Below are positions 7,277-13,621 of a DNA stretch of 35,600 nt, piece after piece. Position numbers and translations under genes: made by a program. Source of the stretch: an archaeon. Lineage in GTDB: Archaea > B1Sed10-29 > JAJRYS01. Numbering within the stretch: position 1 is the first letter of the stretch; every line of letters starts with the position of its first letter. The notes beneath the pieces are model-generated. The model searched no databases and was not told the origin of the DNA. It saw only the letters and a list, made by a program, of their open reading frames with translations. The stretch covers positions 1 to 35,600 of the forward strand of contig JAJRYS010000012.1 in NCBI GenBank assembly GCA_024275665.1. The letters are read 5' to 3'.

Positions 7277-8368
7277 ATGAGTAGTTTTCTTCATGAATTG
7301 ATTGAAAAAGAAACTCCTTTTGGAATAAAATTAACTTCTGATATTCTTTCTGATGAGGCAGAAGAAGTAAGAAACTTTTTCAAAACTTTTAGTCCAACTA
7401 ATTTTTCCAGAGAACCTTGGTTTTATTTTCATATTTCCCCAGAAGCTTCATTATCTCTTAAGTGGAAAATCGAATTAATAAAAAAGCTTTATTATATTTC
7501 AAATAATCAATTTGTTAAATTCATTTTTATTGATTATTATCTTAACGAGTTAGAATACTTGATTAGATTAAGCGTTAAGTACAAGCATTTTTATTCTGAA
7601 GTAAAAAAGGCTTATGATACTTCTGTTAAAGTAATGCTTGAAGGGATAATGAAGAATAATTGGGGCAATCTTCCTTTTATTGATAATAAAATATTCTTAA
7701 TCAAAGATATTAAAGAAAGTCATATGAGTCACAGGCCGCCAGAGTTTCCTTTTCGAGGGAAAACAATTTTATGGGCCTTTGAGACTAGTAAAAAAATTAA
7801 AGAGGTTAATATTGATGGAGTGTGTGGGATCTTACATGGAGGAGTTTTCCCTTCTTTTGTATTATCAAAAATCATAAGTAAACCTGTTCATCTTCTTCGT
7901 TTTTCTTTTTATTCAATGAAAGATACTTATCCAAAATTTATTGATCCTGCTCCAGTTGGAGAAAGGATCATTGTTGTTGATGATGTATATGGTAAAGGTC
8001 GAACGCTACAAATTGTTAGTGATTTTTTGAAAAAGTATGATAATGAAGTACTTACGACAGCTGTTTCTTTTAAACATACTTCAGAAGAAAAAATATACAA
8101 GCCTTCAATTCCTCCTAAATGGATTACGTTTCCACAGTCTCCTTATAGAAAGGAGATTTTATGGGAAGCTTACGGAAATTTATCACTAAAAATAGCTGAA
8201 GAGCTAGCTGCGTTTTTATTAGAATACTATCCAGAGGTGGCTTTTAGAATTTCGAAAACACCCACAAGTTATAAATATTTTGTGGATGAATTTCTCTCCT
8301 ATTTCTTGAAACAATTAAAAAGCATACTAAAAGTGAGGATCAGAACTAAAGATTTAAAGCAAAATTAA
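7277..8368 (+). CDS. Phosphoribosyltransferase-like protein, AT-rich gene
   Basis: A 363-residue protein. The C-terminal half holds a type I phosphoribosyltransferase core. A strand and loop GILHGGVFPSF (about 184-194) leads to the PRPP-binding signature VVDDVYGKGRT (residues 233-243). The N-terminal 150 residues are helical and unrecognised. Type I enzymes move phosphoribosyl groups to bases or act as regulators; the substrate cannot be told. The start ATG is about 30 nt after a TATA-like TTTTAAATTA, so the mRNA looks leaderless. Base composition and codon choice (AT-rich third positions) differ sharply from neighbouring genes. The gene sits between intron-bearing tRNA genes, suggesting horizontal acquisition. 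Confidence 0.7.
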   Translation: MSSFLHELIEKETPFGIKLTSDILSDEAEEVRNFFKTFSPTNFSREPWFYFHISPEASLSLKWKIELIKKLYYISNNQFVKFIFIDYYLNELEYLIRLSVKYKHFYSEVKKAYDTSVKVMLEGIMKNNWGNLPFIDNKIFLIKDIKESHMSHRPPEFPFRGKTILWAFETSKKIKEVNIDGVCGILHGGVFPSFVLSKIISKPVHLLRFSFYSMKDTYPKFIDPAPVGERIIVVDDVYGKGRTLQIVSDFLKKYDNEVLTTAVSFKHTSEEKIYKPSIPPKWITFPQSPYRKEILWEAYGNLSLKIAEELAAFLLEYYPEVAFRISKTPTSYKYFVDEFLSYFLKQLKSILKVRIRTKDLKQN

Positions 8369-8413
8369 TTTTTGAAAAGCCACAGATGGGACTTGAACCC
8401 ACAACCTCCTGCT

Positions 8414-8566
8414 CTCTCAAACTGCTCCTGTTACTTGTTTTCCGCTGTGAAGCGGAAACCAGGCCACTTCAGCTTCAGCTGAACGTGGTCTTCAGATGTC
8501 GATTTGCGAACTGGGTAGTTCGCAAATTTGAAGACGCGTAGTCTTCAAATCTGGCTGTGGCAGTCG
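8414..8566 (-). other. tRNA-Thr intron 2 (37/38), 153 nt, multi-hairpin
   Basis: The central helix CTCG (8572-8569) with TGAG (8419-8416) lies between bulges TAC (8568-8566) and AGA (8415-8413), and an intron helix GACTGC/GCAGTT continues inward. The interior has three further strong hairpins in series. They are a 10-bp ATTTGAAGAC/GTCTTCAAAT stem, a TTGCGAACT/AGTTCGCAA stem, and a TTTCCGCT/AGCGGAAA stem. Confidence 0.8.
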
Positions 8567-8587
8567 TACGAGGCAGGCGCTCTGCCA

Positions 8588-8624
8588 TTGCTCCCACGAG
8601 CAAAGAAGTTTTGCTTCAGGCGAA
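8588..8624 (-). other. tRNA-Thr intron 1 (D-loop), 37 nt
   Basis: The D-stem strand GCTC (8630-8627) pairs with an intron copy GAGC (8593-8590) as the central helix. Identical AAT bulges lie on both sides (8626-8624 and 8589-8587). TCGC (8623-8620) with GTGG (8597-8594) gives the adjoining intron helix, and AGCAAA/TTTGCT caps it. Exact ends could shift by a base or two. Confidence 0.7.
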
Positions 8625-8741
8625 TTGAGCTACGGTGGCATAGATTGAGCTATTTTTACGAATAGGTTAATGTTTTTTTATTTAATTTAATATTTTAAGG
8701 CTTTTCTTGTTAGTGCTTTGCTTGGTTGAAACTTGTTAAAC

Positions 8742-8777
8742 AATACAAATATATATCATAAAGAATACAAACGTATT
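8742..8777 (+). promoter_or_regulatory. Promoter and putative operator of RHH gene
   Basis: AATACAAA occurs twice in direct orientation (about 8742 and 8764) around a TATA-like ATATATATC. The second copy is part of a short inverted repeat, AATAC and GTATT around a 4-nt spacer (8764-8777), just before the ribosome-binding site GGTG. This arrangement fits binding by the RHH product. Confidence 0.4.
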
Positions 8778-8790
8778 AAAGGTGTTGGTA

Positions 8791-9084
8791 ATGGGAGTCA
8801 TGGTGACAACTGTAAGAATACCAGTAAAGCTAAAAGAATATGCTGACAAACTCGTGGAAGAAGGTTATTATAAGAACTTCTCAGACTTAGTAATATCTGG
8901 TTTGAGAAGAGAAGTATTTGAGAATAACATGACGCTTGCTGTTAAGAAAGCAAGAGAAGCTAAGAAAGCAGTATGGGAAGAAGCACTTAAAAAAGCAAGA
9001 GGGGATCCTGACAAAGCTATTAAGATAATGCAAAAAGAAGCAGAAAAATTATACGCAAGCGATCCTTCATTCTGGTCATTATAA
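8791..9084 (+). CDS. Ribbon-helix-helix protein, probable antitoxin
   Basis: A 97-residue protein with an N-terminal ribbon-helix-helix fold (VTTVRIPVKLKEYADKLV, then YKNFSDLVISGLRREVF). A long charged helix and a short aromatic C-terminus (DPSFWSL) follow. ATG 8791 is chosen because GGTG lies six bases upstream; ATG 8800 and GTG 8782 are alternatives. ParD/CopG-like antitoxins have this form. Its 3' end overlaps the 3' end of the PIN gene on the other strand by six bases, so if the two form a module they are convergent rather than an operon. Confidence 0.75.
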   Translation: MGVMVTTVRIPVKLKEYADKLVEEGYYKNFSDLVISGLRREVFENNMTLAVKKAREAKKAVWEEALKKARGDPDKAIKIMQKEAEKLYASDPSFWSL

Positions 9085-9489
9085 AACTTCCTCTGGCTTG
9101 TAAACTCTTATCCCGTAGACTCTTCCAATTTCAAACCAGTGTTTATCATAACTAATAGGAATAGCTTTCAATTTTTTAGCAATTAATACGTGCAAACAAT
9201 CATTAAAACCAACCCCAAGCCACTCGTTTTGCTTTAAAGCAACTTGCCTGTCTTCTTCAGTAATCCTAACTCCCTTGCACATTCCTTTCAAATATAATGC
9301 ATTTTTCAAATCTTCATACTCTTCCAACAATCCTTTATTCTTAAGCTCTGCCCAGTGCCTGTCCGTGACTATCACTAATGCTTTTTCTTTTATTATCCTC
9401 TCAAAAAGCCTGACTGTTTCTTCGTGTTTTTCATCATTCTCGTCAAAGTAAGAAATCCACACGCAAGAATCCAAGTAATATTTTTTCAT
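9079..9489 (-). CDS. PIN-domain ribonuclease (VapC-like toxin)
   Basis: A 136-residue PIN-domain protein. The first acidic residue is in YLDSCVWISYF (Asp 7). An acidic residue is present in the middle helices (DRHWAELK), and later acids lie in GFNDCLHVLIA and YDKHWFEI. This is the usual set coordinating Mg/Mn for single-strand RNA cleavage. VapC toxins cut tRNA or rRNA. A TATA-like TTTTTATAAAA about 28 nt upstream implies a leaderless transcript. No antitoxin lies directly upstream on the same strand; the only candidate partner is the convergent RHH gene. Confidence 0.8.
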   Translation of the reverse strand: MKKYYLDSCVWISYFDENDEKHEETVRLFERIIKEKALVIVTDRHWAELKNKGLLEEYEDLKNALYLKGMCKGVRITEEDRQVALKQNEWLGVGFNDCLHVLIAKKLKAIPISYDKHWFEIGRVYGIRVYKPEEVL

Positions 9490-9569
9490 TAAATAGTTAG
9501 CTGTCAGATTTTTATAAAAACATCCTAGAACTAGCTCATGGTTTTAACAAGTGTAAACCAGTAAAAAAC

Positions 9570-9911
9570 TCAGCACGTCACGTGAATGACTGCTATCGTC
9601 TTCTTCTGGTTGCATAAGTCGTTGTATTTTTCAATAGCCTGCGGCGTAGGAAGTGATATTATTTGTATTCCTTTCTCTCTTGCAAGAACTTCAGCGTCAC
9701 TGCTCACCCTCGCTACTCCGTCCTGCCCAGTACCAAATACTACTACTTCAACGTCATCAGACAAGTACTTCTCCAGTTCTTCCCTGCTCAGCAAGTGATG
9801 GCTTCCAACACTCTCACGCCTGCGTGGTTTATTGTCCAAGCCAACCCACACGTCGTGGTCGTACTCCACGTTGTCAAACCACACCCTGCCGAAGCTCGTC
9901 TTCTGAAACAT
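9570..9911 (-). CDS. MTH938/NDUFAF3-like domain protein
   Basis: A small protein of the MTH938-like fold (DUF498 family, relatives of human AAMDC and NDUFAF3). It opens with SFGRVWFDNVEYDHDVWVG, followed by the core EVVVFGTGQDGVARVS and a C-terminal QIISLPTPQAIEKYNDL that corresponds to the conserved TxxAxxxYN motif. Molecular function in archaea is unknown. I take ATG 9911, with AAGGTG about ten bases upstream. GTG 9923, overlapping the upstream stop codon, is possible and adds four residues. It is the second gene of a two-gene operon. Confidence 0.75.
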   Translation of the reverse strand: MFQKTSFGRVWFDNVEYDHDVWVGLDNKPRRRESVGSHHLLSREELEKYLSDDVEVVVFGTGQDGVARVSSDAEVLAREKGIQIISLPTPQAIEKYNDLCNQKKTIAVIHVTC

Positions 9912-9919
9912 TCCAAGAC

Positions 9920-10225
9920 TCACCTTGAGTACAGTGTTCTGGAACCAACATACCTCACGTAAGTCTCGCTGGGAGTTGACACTACTATGAGTTCAGGGTT
10001 TCTCTTCAACTCGTTCAAATCGTAGTCAGACGCGTGAGACCTCTCCCTGCCAGGGTCAGCGATGTTAATAATCTCTGCTATTTCCTCAAGGCTGAGAGCG
10101 AGTCCTTTCAACTCCTTCGTGACTGCTATTACTTCAGCAGTCTTCGTTGGCTTCGGCGCTTCCTTGATCTTGTCAAGCACTCTTGGAGTCAGCTTGTCAG
10201 ACACTATTCTCCTTAACTCTATCAT
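9920..10225 (-). CDS. Hypothetical protein, 101 aa
   Basis: An unrecognised protein with a helical N-terminal half (MIELRRIVSDKLTPRVLDKIK) and a middle that looks like a small helix-turn-helix (LSLEEIAEIINIAD). A C-terminal strand-rich end (ELIVVSTPSETYVRYVG) follows. The start is ATG 10225, with GGTGG just upstream and a TATA element 25 nt away. It overlaps the possible GTG start of the MTH938-like gene, so the two are probably co-translated. A regulator role is only a guess from the HTH-like segment. Confidence 0.6.
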   Translation of the reverse strand: MIELRRIVSDKLTPRVLDKIKEAPKPTKTAEVIAVTKELKGLALSLEEIAEIINIADPGRERSHASDYDLNELKRNPELIVVSTPSETYVRYVGSRTLYSR

Positions 10226-10244
10226 CAAACCACCCGACCTCTCC

Positions 10245-10254
10245 TTAATATAAA
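10245..10254. promoter_or_regulatory. Single TATA element for two divergent leaderless genes
   Basis: TTAATATAAA reads TTTATATTAA on the other strand. Its centre is about 25 nt from the minus-strand ATG at 10225 and about 27 nt from the plus-strand ATG at 10277. No other TATA lies in the 51-bp intergenic region, so one element probably drives both genes. Confidence 0.6.
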
Positions 10255-10276
10255 CGCCTTGGTTGTTAATAAAAAT

Positions 10277-10720
10277 ATGCTTGAACTCTTAAAAATAATC
10301 ATAATAACACTCATTCCAGGAATAGAGTTAAGAGGATCCATCCCAGCAGGCATTGCAATGGGCGTTGACCCCCTGCTGGTGTTCTCCACAGCACTCTTAG
10401 CGAACATTGCAGTAATTCCCTTTGCGTTCTTAGGGCTTGACTTGTTCTACGAGCTCTTATCCAAAAACAAGCTCGTTAAGAAGTACGTTGAAAGAACACG
10501 CAGGAAAGCCACTCCACGCGTGCAGAAATACGGCTTGCTTGGCTTGCTGTTATTCGTAGCAGTCCCACTTCCAGGCACAGGAGCCTACACAGGAGTAATA
10601 GCAGCATGGCTATTCGGATTCGACAGGAAAAAATCAACAACAGTAATAAGCCTGGGAGTAATCACAGCAGGCTTGCTAGTGCTAGCAGCGAGTGTCGGTG
10701 CTGTAATGTTTGTGAGGTGA
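10277..10720 (+). CDS. Small multidrug export family membrane protein
   Basis: A 147-residue integral membrane protein with four to five hydrophobic helices. The motif PGIELRGSIPAGIAMG near the N-terminus and VPLPGTGAYTGVIAAWLFG in the second half are characteristic of the Sm_multidrug_ex (COG2426) family. The family name implies export of small compounds, but substrates are unproven. The ATG at 10277 fits a leaderless transcript. Its stop is four bases before the next ATG, so it is probably co-transcribed with the CYTH gene. Confidence 0.82.
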   Translation: MLELLKIIIITLIPGIELRGSIPAGIAMGVDPLLVFSTALLANIAVIPFAFLGLDLFYELLSKNKLVKKYVERTRRKATPRVQKYGLLGLLLFVAVPLPGTGAYTGVIAAWLFGFDRKKSTTVISLGVITAGLLVLAASVGAVMFVR

Positions 10721-10724
10721 ATGC

Positions 10725-11249
10725 ATGCATGTCGTGAATGTTGAGATAAAAGCAAGATTGGGTGATGAGGAGAAAGTCAGGCGTGTTCTTGCAGAGAAGA
10801 AGGCTTTTTTCAAGGGCAAAGATCACCAGGTTGACACTTATTTCAAGATTAACAATGGGAGGTTGAAGCTCAGGCAGGGGAATATTGAAAACAAACTTGT
10901 CTACTATGATCGTAGGAATGAGAAAGGACCCAAGCAGTCAGATGTCCTGTTATTCGAAGTTGGGAAGGATTCTGATTCTTTGAAAAAAGCATTATCAAAA
11001 GCATTAGGAGTGTTAGTGGTGGTTGATAAGATGAGGGAAATTTATTTCGTTGGTAATGTTAAAATTCACATTGATGAAGTCAAAGGACTTGGTTCTTTTG
11101 TTGAAATAGAAGCAATAGACGAGAATGGTAGTATTGGTGTTGAAGAGCTAAGAAAACAATGCGAAGAATTCATGAAACTCTTTGGGATAAGGGAAGAAGA
11201 CCTTGTTCCAATTTCTTACAGCGATTTATTACTGAAGAAAAAAGAATAA
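10725..11249 (+). CDS. CYTH-domain protein (class IV adenylate cyclase/triphosphatase-like)
   Basis: A 174-residue CYTH protein. The signature ExExK near the N-terminus appears as NVEIKAR. The beta-tunnel strands are visible as DTYFKINNGRLKLRQG, NKLVYYDR, VKIHIDEVKGLGSFVEIEA and a final segment rich in acids. CYTH enzymes bind triphosphates with two metal ions and act as CyaB-type adenylate cyclases or as tripolyphosphatases/thiamine triphosphatases. Most archaeal members have no known role. The ATG at 10725 is in frame and GAGGTGA precedes it. Confidence 0.85.
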   Translation: MHVVNVEIKARLGDEEKVRRVLAEKKAFFKGKDHQVDTYFKINNGRLKLRQGNIENKLVYYDRRNEKGPKQSDVLLFEVGKDSDSLKKALSKALGVLVVVDKMREIYFVGNVKIHIDEVKGLGSFVEIEAIDENGSIGVEELRKQCEEFMKLFGIREEDLVPISYSDLLLKKKE

Positions 11250-11256
11250 AAATTCT

Positions 11257-11421
11257 TCACGCAATAGCATTTAGAAGCAGTTCTATGACTATGAAAGCAA
11301 TCGCGACTCCTACTACTACCATTGGAGAAATCTTAGGACCTCCTCCGCTCACGTCAAAGAAACGCATTATACCAGCGCCGCTCATCGGCGTCTGAATCGG
11401 GTTTTCTTTTATTCCCTTCAC
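11257..11421 (-). CDS. secG: Preprotein translocase Sec61-beta (SecG) subunit
   Basis: A 54-residue tail-anchored protein. After a short cytoplasmic segment comes the family signature: SGAGIMRFFDVSGGGPKISP, then a single membrane helix, MVVVGVAIAFIVIELLLNAI. This subunit joins SecY and SecE in the archaeal translocon. The start is probably GTG 11421, with GGTGGTG eight bases upstream; GTG at 11430 or 11433 would add three or four residues. It converges with the CYTH gene and is easily missed because of its size. It would serve export of the PKD proteins and others here. Confidence 0.88.
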   Translation of the reverse strand: MKGIKENPIQTPMSGAGIMRFFDVSGGGPKISPMVVVGVAIAFIVIELLLNAIA

Positions 11422-11556
11422 GAAAAACACCACCTAAATCTCTTGTCTTTGTTTTTGACAGCAAGGGTTTTTAATTGTTTTTGAATTCCAGGTTTTTTAA
11501 ATAAGTAAGTTTATTAAAAGTAATTGCTGAAGGGTTTTGTAAGGGAGTTTTTGTTC

Positions 11557-12033
11557 ATGAAGAGAGGTAGGAAAGCGCAGAGGAGGAGTAATCTTGGCAG
11601 GAGGCTGAGGGAGTCTCCTGTTTCTCGTAATCCTGTTACTGTTATTGAAGAAGCACGTAAGGAGATTAACCAGCTGCGCAAGCAATATGGTGTTAATCCT
11701 CCTCTTGGAGTGCAGCAGAAGATAAGAGCATTGAAACAAGTTATAAGAGAGCAGGAAGAGAAAAAGGAGGAGGCAGTTGGAAGAGTTGTTGAGGAGCCTA
11801 AAGGCCCGTTAGTGAGGATACGTGCTGTAAGGGGAAGGATTAGGAAGAAGTTGGAGAGTGATTTGAAGTACAAGACTCATGAAGTGTTTGGTTTGAAGAG
11901 GCAGGAATGGGTTTCGCTTCCTTTGGAAAAAAGAAGGGAGTTGAGGAAAGCGGGAATGGATTATGCTAAGGGAAGGATTACCAAGGAAGAATTCGAGGAA
12001 AAAACGAAAGAAATCTTGTCAGGAAAAGAATAA
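11557..12033 (+). CDS. Hypothetical basic protein, 158 aa
   Basis: A very basic, mostly helical protein with an Arg/Lys-rich start (MKRGRKAQRRSNLGRRLRES). A coiled-coil-like middle (ARKEINQLRKQY, REQEEKKEEAV) and a C-terminal segment resembling a short oligomerisation helix (GMDYAKGRITKEEFEEKTKEI) follow. No family is recognised. ATG 11557 is preferred over the upstream TTG at 11524 because AAGGGAG lies nine bases before it. The charge suggests RNA or DNA binding. Confidence 0.6.
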   Translation: MKRGRKAQRRSNLGRRLRESPVSRNPVTVIEEARKEINQLRKQYGVNPPLGVQQKIRALKQVIREQEEKKEEAVGRVVEEPKGPLVRIRAVRGRIRKKLESDLKYKTHEVFGLKRQEWVSLPLEKRRELRKAGMDYAKGRITKEEFEEKTKEILSGKE

Positions 12034-12050
12034 ACACGTTGCGCTCATTC

Positions 12051-12068
12051 CGTTCACTTAACTGAACG
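12051..12068 (+). terminator. Stem-loop after basic-protein gene
   Basis: CGTTCA and TGAACG form a perfect 6-bp stem around a CTTAAC loop, 18 bp after the stop codon. No T-run follows directly, so it may be an mRNA 3' end structure rather than a terminator. Confidence 0.35.
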
Positions 12069-12081
12069 CATTGAAGACGGA

Positions 12082-12213
12082 GGAGGGAAGAGAAGAACCA
12101 AGAGGCAAAGCAAGCAGTGAAACGCTTCGCCCGACGCAGGCTTCGTTCTTCGGGTCTGCTAACAGCGATTACGCTGCTGCGCGATGAGCATGCTGTCTGC
12201 TTTTCTTCCTTCC
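12082..12213 (+). ncRNA. Candidate structured RNA of about 130 nt
   Basis: The ends form a long helix. GGAGGGAAGAGAAG (12082-12095) pairs with CTTTTCTTCCTTCC (12200-12213) over 14 positions, with two G-U pairs. Inside are CAGCG-ATTA-CGCTG (12163-12176), a GCAGGC/GTCTGC stem (12136-12159) with a G-U pair, and other short helices. The G-U pairs would be A-C mismatches on the other strand, favouring plus-strand RNA. However, the only nearby TATA-like site (AGCATATAAG, 12250-12241) points to the minus strand. It is clearly richer in GC than the flanks and has no ORF. It does not match tRNA, 5S, SRP or RNase P RNA as far as I can see. Confidence 0.35.
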
Positions 12214-12269
12214 AAATCTGCAGTAATTGCTTTTAGTTCTCTTATATGCTAACACCTCACTCCCGTATC

Positions 12270-12280
12270 TTTTATAAAGA
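12270..12280 (+). promoter_or_regulatory. TATA box of the amidotransferase-like cluster
   Basis: CTTTTATAAAG is centred about 27 nt before ATG 12302, predicting a leaderless first gene. The next two genes carry ribosome-binding sites, consistent with one three-gene transcript. Confidence 0.55.
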
Positions 12281-12301
12281 TTGTCCTTTTAATAATTGTT
12301 C

Positions 12302-13561
12302 ATGGAGTTGGAGACTAAGAACATTGCCAACCTCACGGGGTTGGTCATTCTCGTGTTCATATTACTGTTCTTGCTTGCTAATTTTGGTTACATCAGCCCT
12401 TGCAGCATTCCAGGCTTTTCAGGAGTTTATTACGGGATAAAAGGGTATCCGAGGATTGCAATAGTTTCAGGTTCTGATGGCATGGGGGATGCTGAAAAAC
12501 TCAGGAACATTCTCATTCAGAGGAAGAATGTTTTCCCCGTCACGCTTGACGTAGAAGACTTGAAGACAGGAGGAGTGCTTGACAATTACCAAATGGTCAT
12601 AGTAGACCATGCTAAGACCATTGACACTGCTGCTTTGTACGCTTTCCGTGACTACGTGCAAAAAGGAGGGCGCTTGGTTTGGATTGGTGATGCTGGAACA
12701 GGTTTGGGAGAAAACGATTACTACTGTGAGAAAGTGGAGTTCGCTTACTTGCCTGCTACTATTTACACTAATGATGATGGTTCTTTCACTCAATGTGCTC
12801 CTGACTGGATTGTTTATTCTCCTAACGTGCCAGAGAGACTGGAGTCAGGGTTGTGTGGCAAGGACTTTGCTGACGTCGTAGTGACTTTCGTAAGAGAAAA
12901 CAAGAGCATTTACGAGTCAGCGTTTACTGGCACTACTTTCCCTTGTCCTGACGTTGACAATGCATTCCAAGTCAAAGGAGCTGACAAAATCCTATCATGC
13001 TTGTCCCTGATAGGGGATGTTAGTAGTAAGAGTGATGAGGAGATCAAGCAGGAAGTAAATGAGAAATGCACTTACAGTGCTTCCATTGCTCTTGCTCAAG
13101 GAGTAGTTATCGGAAATAATCATTGGAGGAGAGGAGCAGTAGAGACTGACACTGGCAAGAAGCTGCCTGCGTTTGACTTCGGAGCAACAGTCATAGGAGC
13201 TGACTATGTTGCAAGTGCTAAGGCTGAGTTGTTCTTAAAGCCTGTTGACCCTGACCATCCGCTGGTAAAGGGTTACGAAGTTGGAAGTGATGTTGGCAAG
13301 TACTTCGGAAGCACTAACTTTTCAATAGTAAGCACTCTTGGTTATGAGATGAGGTCAAAAGCAGTCATGAACGCTCAGATAGGAGGTAAGACTTACCCAG
13401 CGATGATAGTTTCAAGCCCTGTAGGTCCTTTGCTTGCGAAGACCGGCTTGGTGACATATTATGCTTTCCCTCTAGAGGACTTGATTTACGAGGATGAGAA
13501 TGGGGATTACAAGGGAGCTGTTAACTTGGTTGACAACCTCGTGGATTACTTGATATGCTGA
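12302..13561 (+). CDS. Membrane-anchored amidotransferase-like-fold protein, paralogue 1
   Basis: A 419-residue protein. One N-terminal transmembrane helix (about 14-32) precedes a beta/alpha domain resembling class I glutamine amidotransferase-like folds (DUF4350/ThuA type). Its segments are IAIVSGSDGMG, LDNYQMVIVDHAK, FRDYVQKGGRLVWIGDAG, and a late VDPDHPLVKGYEVG. No Cys-His-Glu triad is evident, so it may bind rather than hydrolyse. A Cys-rich insertion (about residues 140-260), absent from the other two copies, could hold disulfides, suggesting the domain is outside the cell. ATG 12302 is chosen over TTG 12296 by TATA spacing. First of three tandem paralogues. Confidence 0.65.
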   Translation: MELETKNIANLTGLVILVFILLFLLANFGYISPCSIPGFSGVYYGIKGYPRIAIVSGSDGMGDAEKLRNILIQRKNVFPVTLDVEDLKTGGVLDNYQMVIVDHAKTIDTAALYAFRDYVQKGGRLVWIGDAGTGLGENDYYCEKVEFAYLPATIYTNDDGSFTQCAPDWIVYSPNVPERLESGLCGKDFADVVVTFVRENKSIYESAFTGTTFPCPDVDNAFQVKGADKILSCLSLIGDVSSKSDEEIKQEVNEKCTYSASIALAQGVVIGNNHWRRGAVETDTGKKLPAFDFGATVIGADYVASAKAELFLKPVDPDHPLVKGYEVGSDVGKYFGSTNFSIVSTLGYEMRSKAVMNAQIGGKTYPAMIVSSPVGPLLAKTGLVTYYAFPLEDLIYEDENGDYKGAVNLVDNLVDYLIC

Positions 13562-13621
13562 AAAGGAGTATTAATAAATGAGAAAGTATCATAATAAGAT
13601 ATTGTAAGAGGTGTGTGCGGC

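Larger units (their letters stand above)
8378..8639 (-). tRNA. tRNA-Thr(CGT) with two introns
   Basis: Acceptor GCCACCG (8639-8633) pairs with CTGTGGC (8385-8379) at six of seven positions (C6-U67 mismatch). Discriminator U (8378) is typical of archaeal tRNA-Thr. The anticodon stem CCTGC/GCAGG is 8577-8573 with 8412-8408. Anticodon CGT is at 8570-8568, and the loop matures to CTCGTAA. The T-arm is GTGGG-TTCAAGT-CCCAT. Intron 1 splits the D-loop (8624-8588, 37 nt) and intron 2 is at 37/38 (8566-8414, 153 nt). The spliced product is 72 nt with D-arm GCTCAATGGCAGAGC. Confidence 0.87.

Noticed and set aside
7097-8377. Attachment-site repeat from integration at tRNA-Thr
   Set aside because: I could not find a second copy of the tRNA-Thr 3' end on the other side of the AT-rich gene, so an att site is not claimed.
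8414-8566. Box C/D guide RNA inside the tRNA-Thr intron
   Set aside because: CTGA occurs, but no RTGATGA box C pairs with it at a suitable distance, so the signature is incomplete.
9586-9962. Plus-strand frames of 70-99 codons opposite the MTH938-like gene
   Set aside because: The minus-strand frame has a family match and operon context; the others are its shadows.
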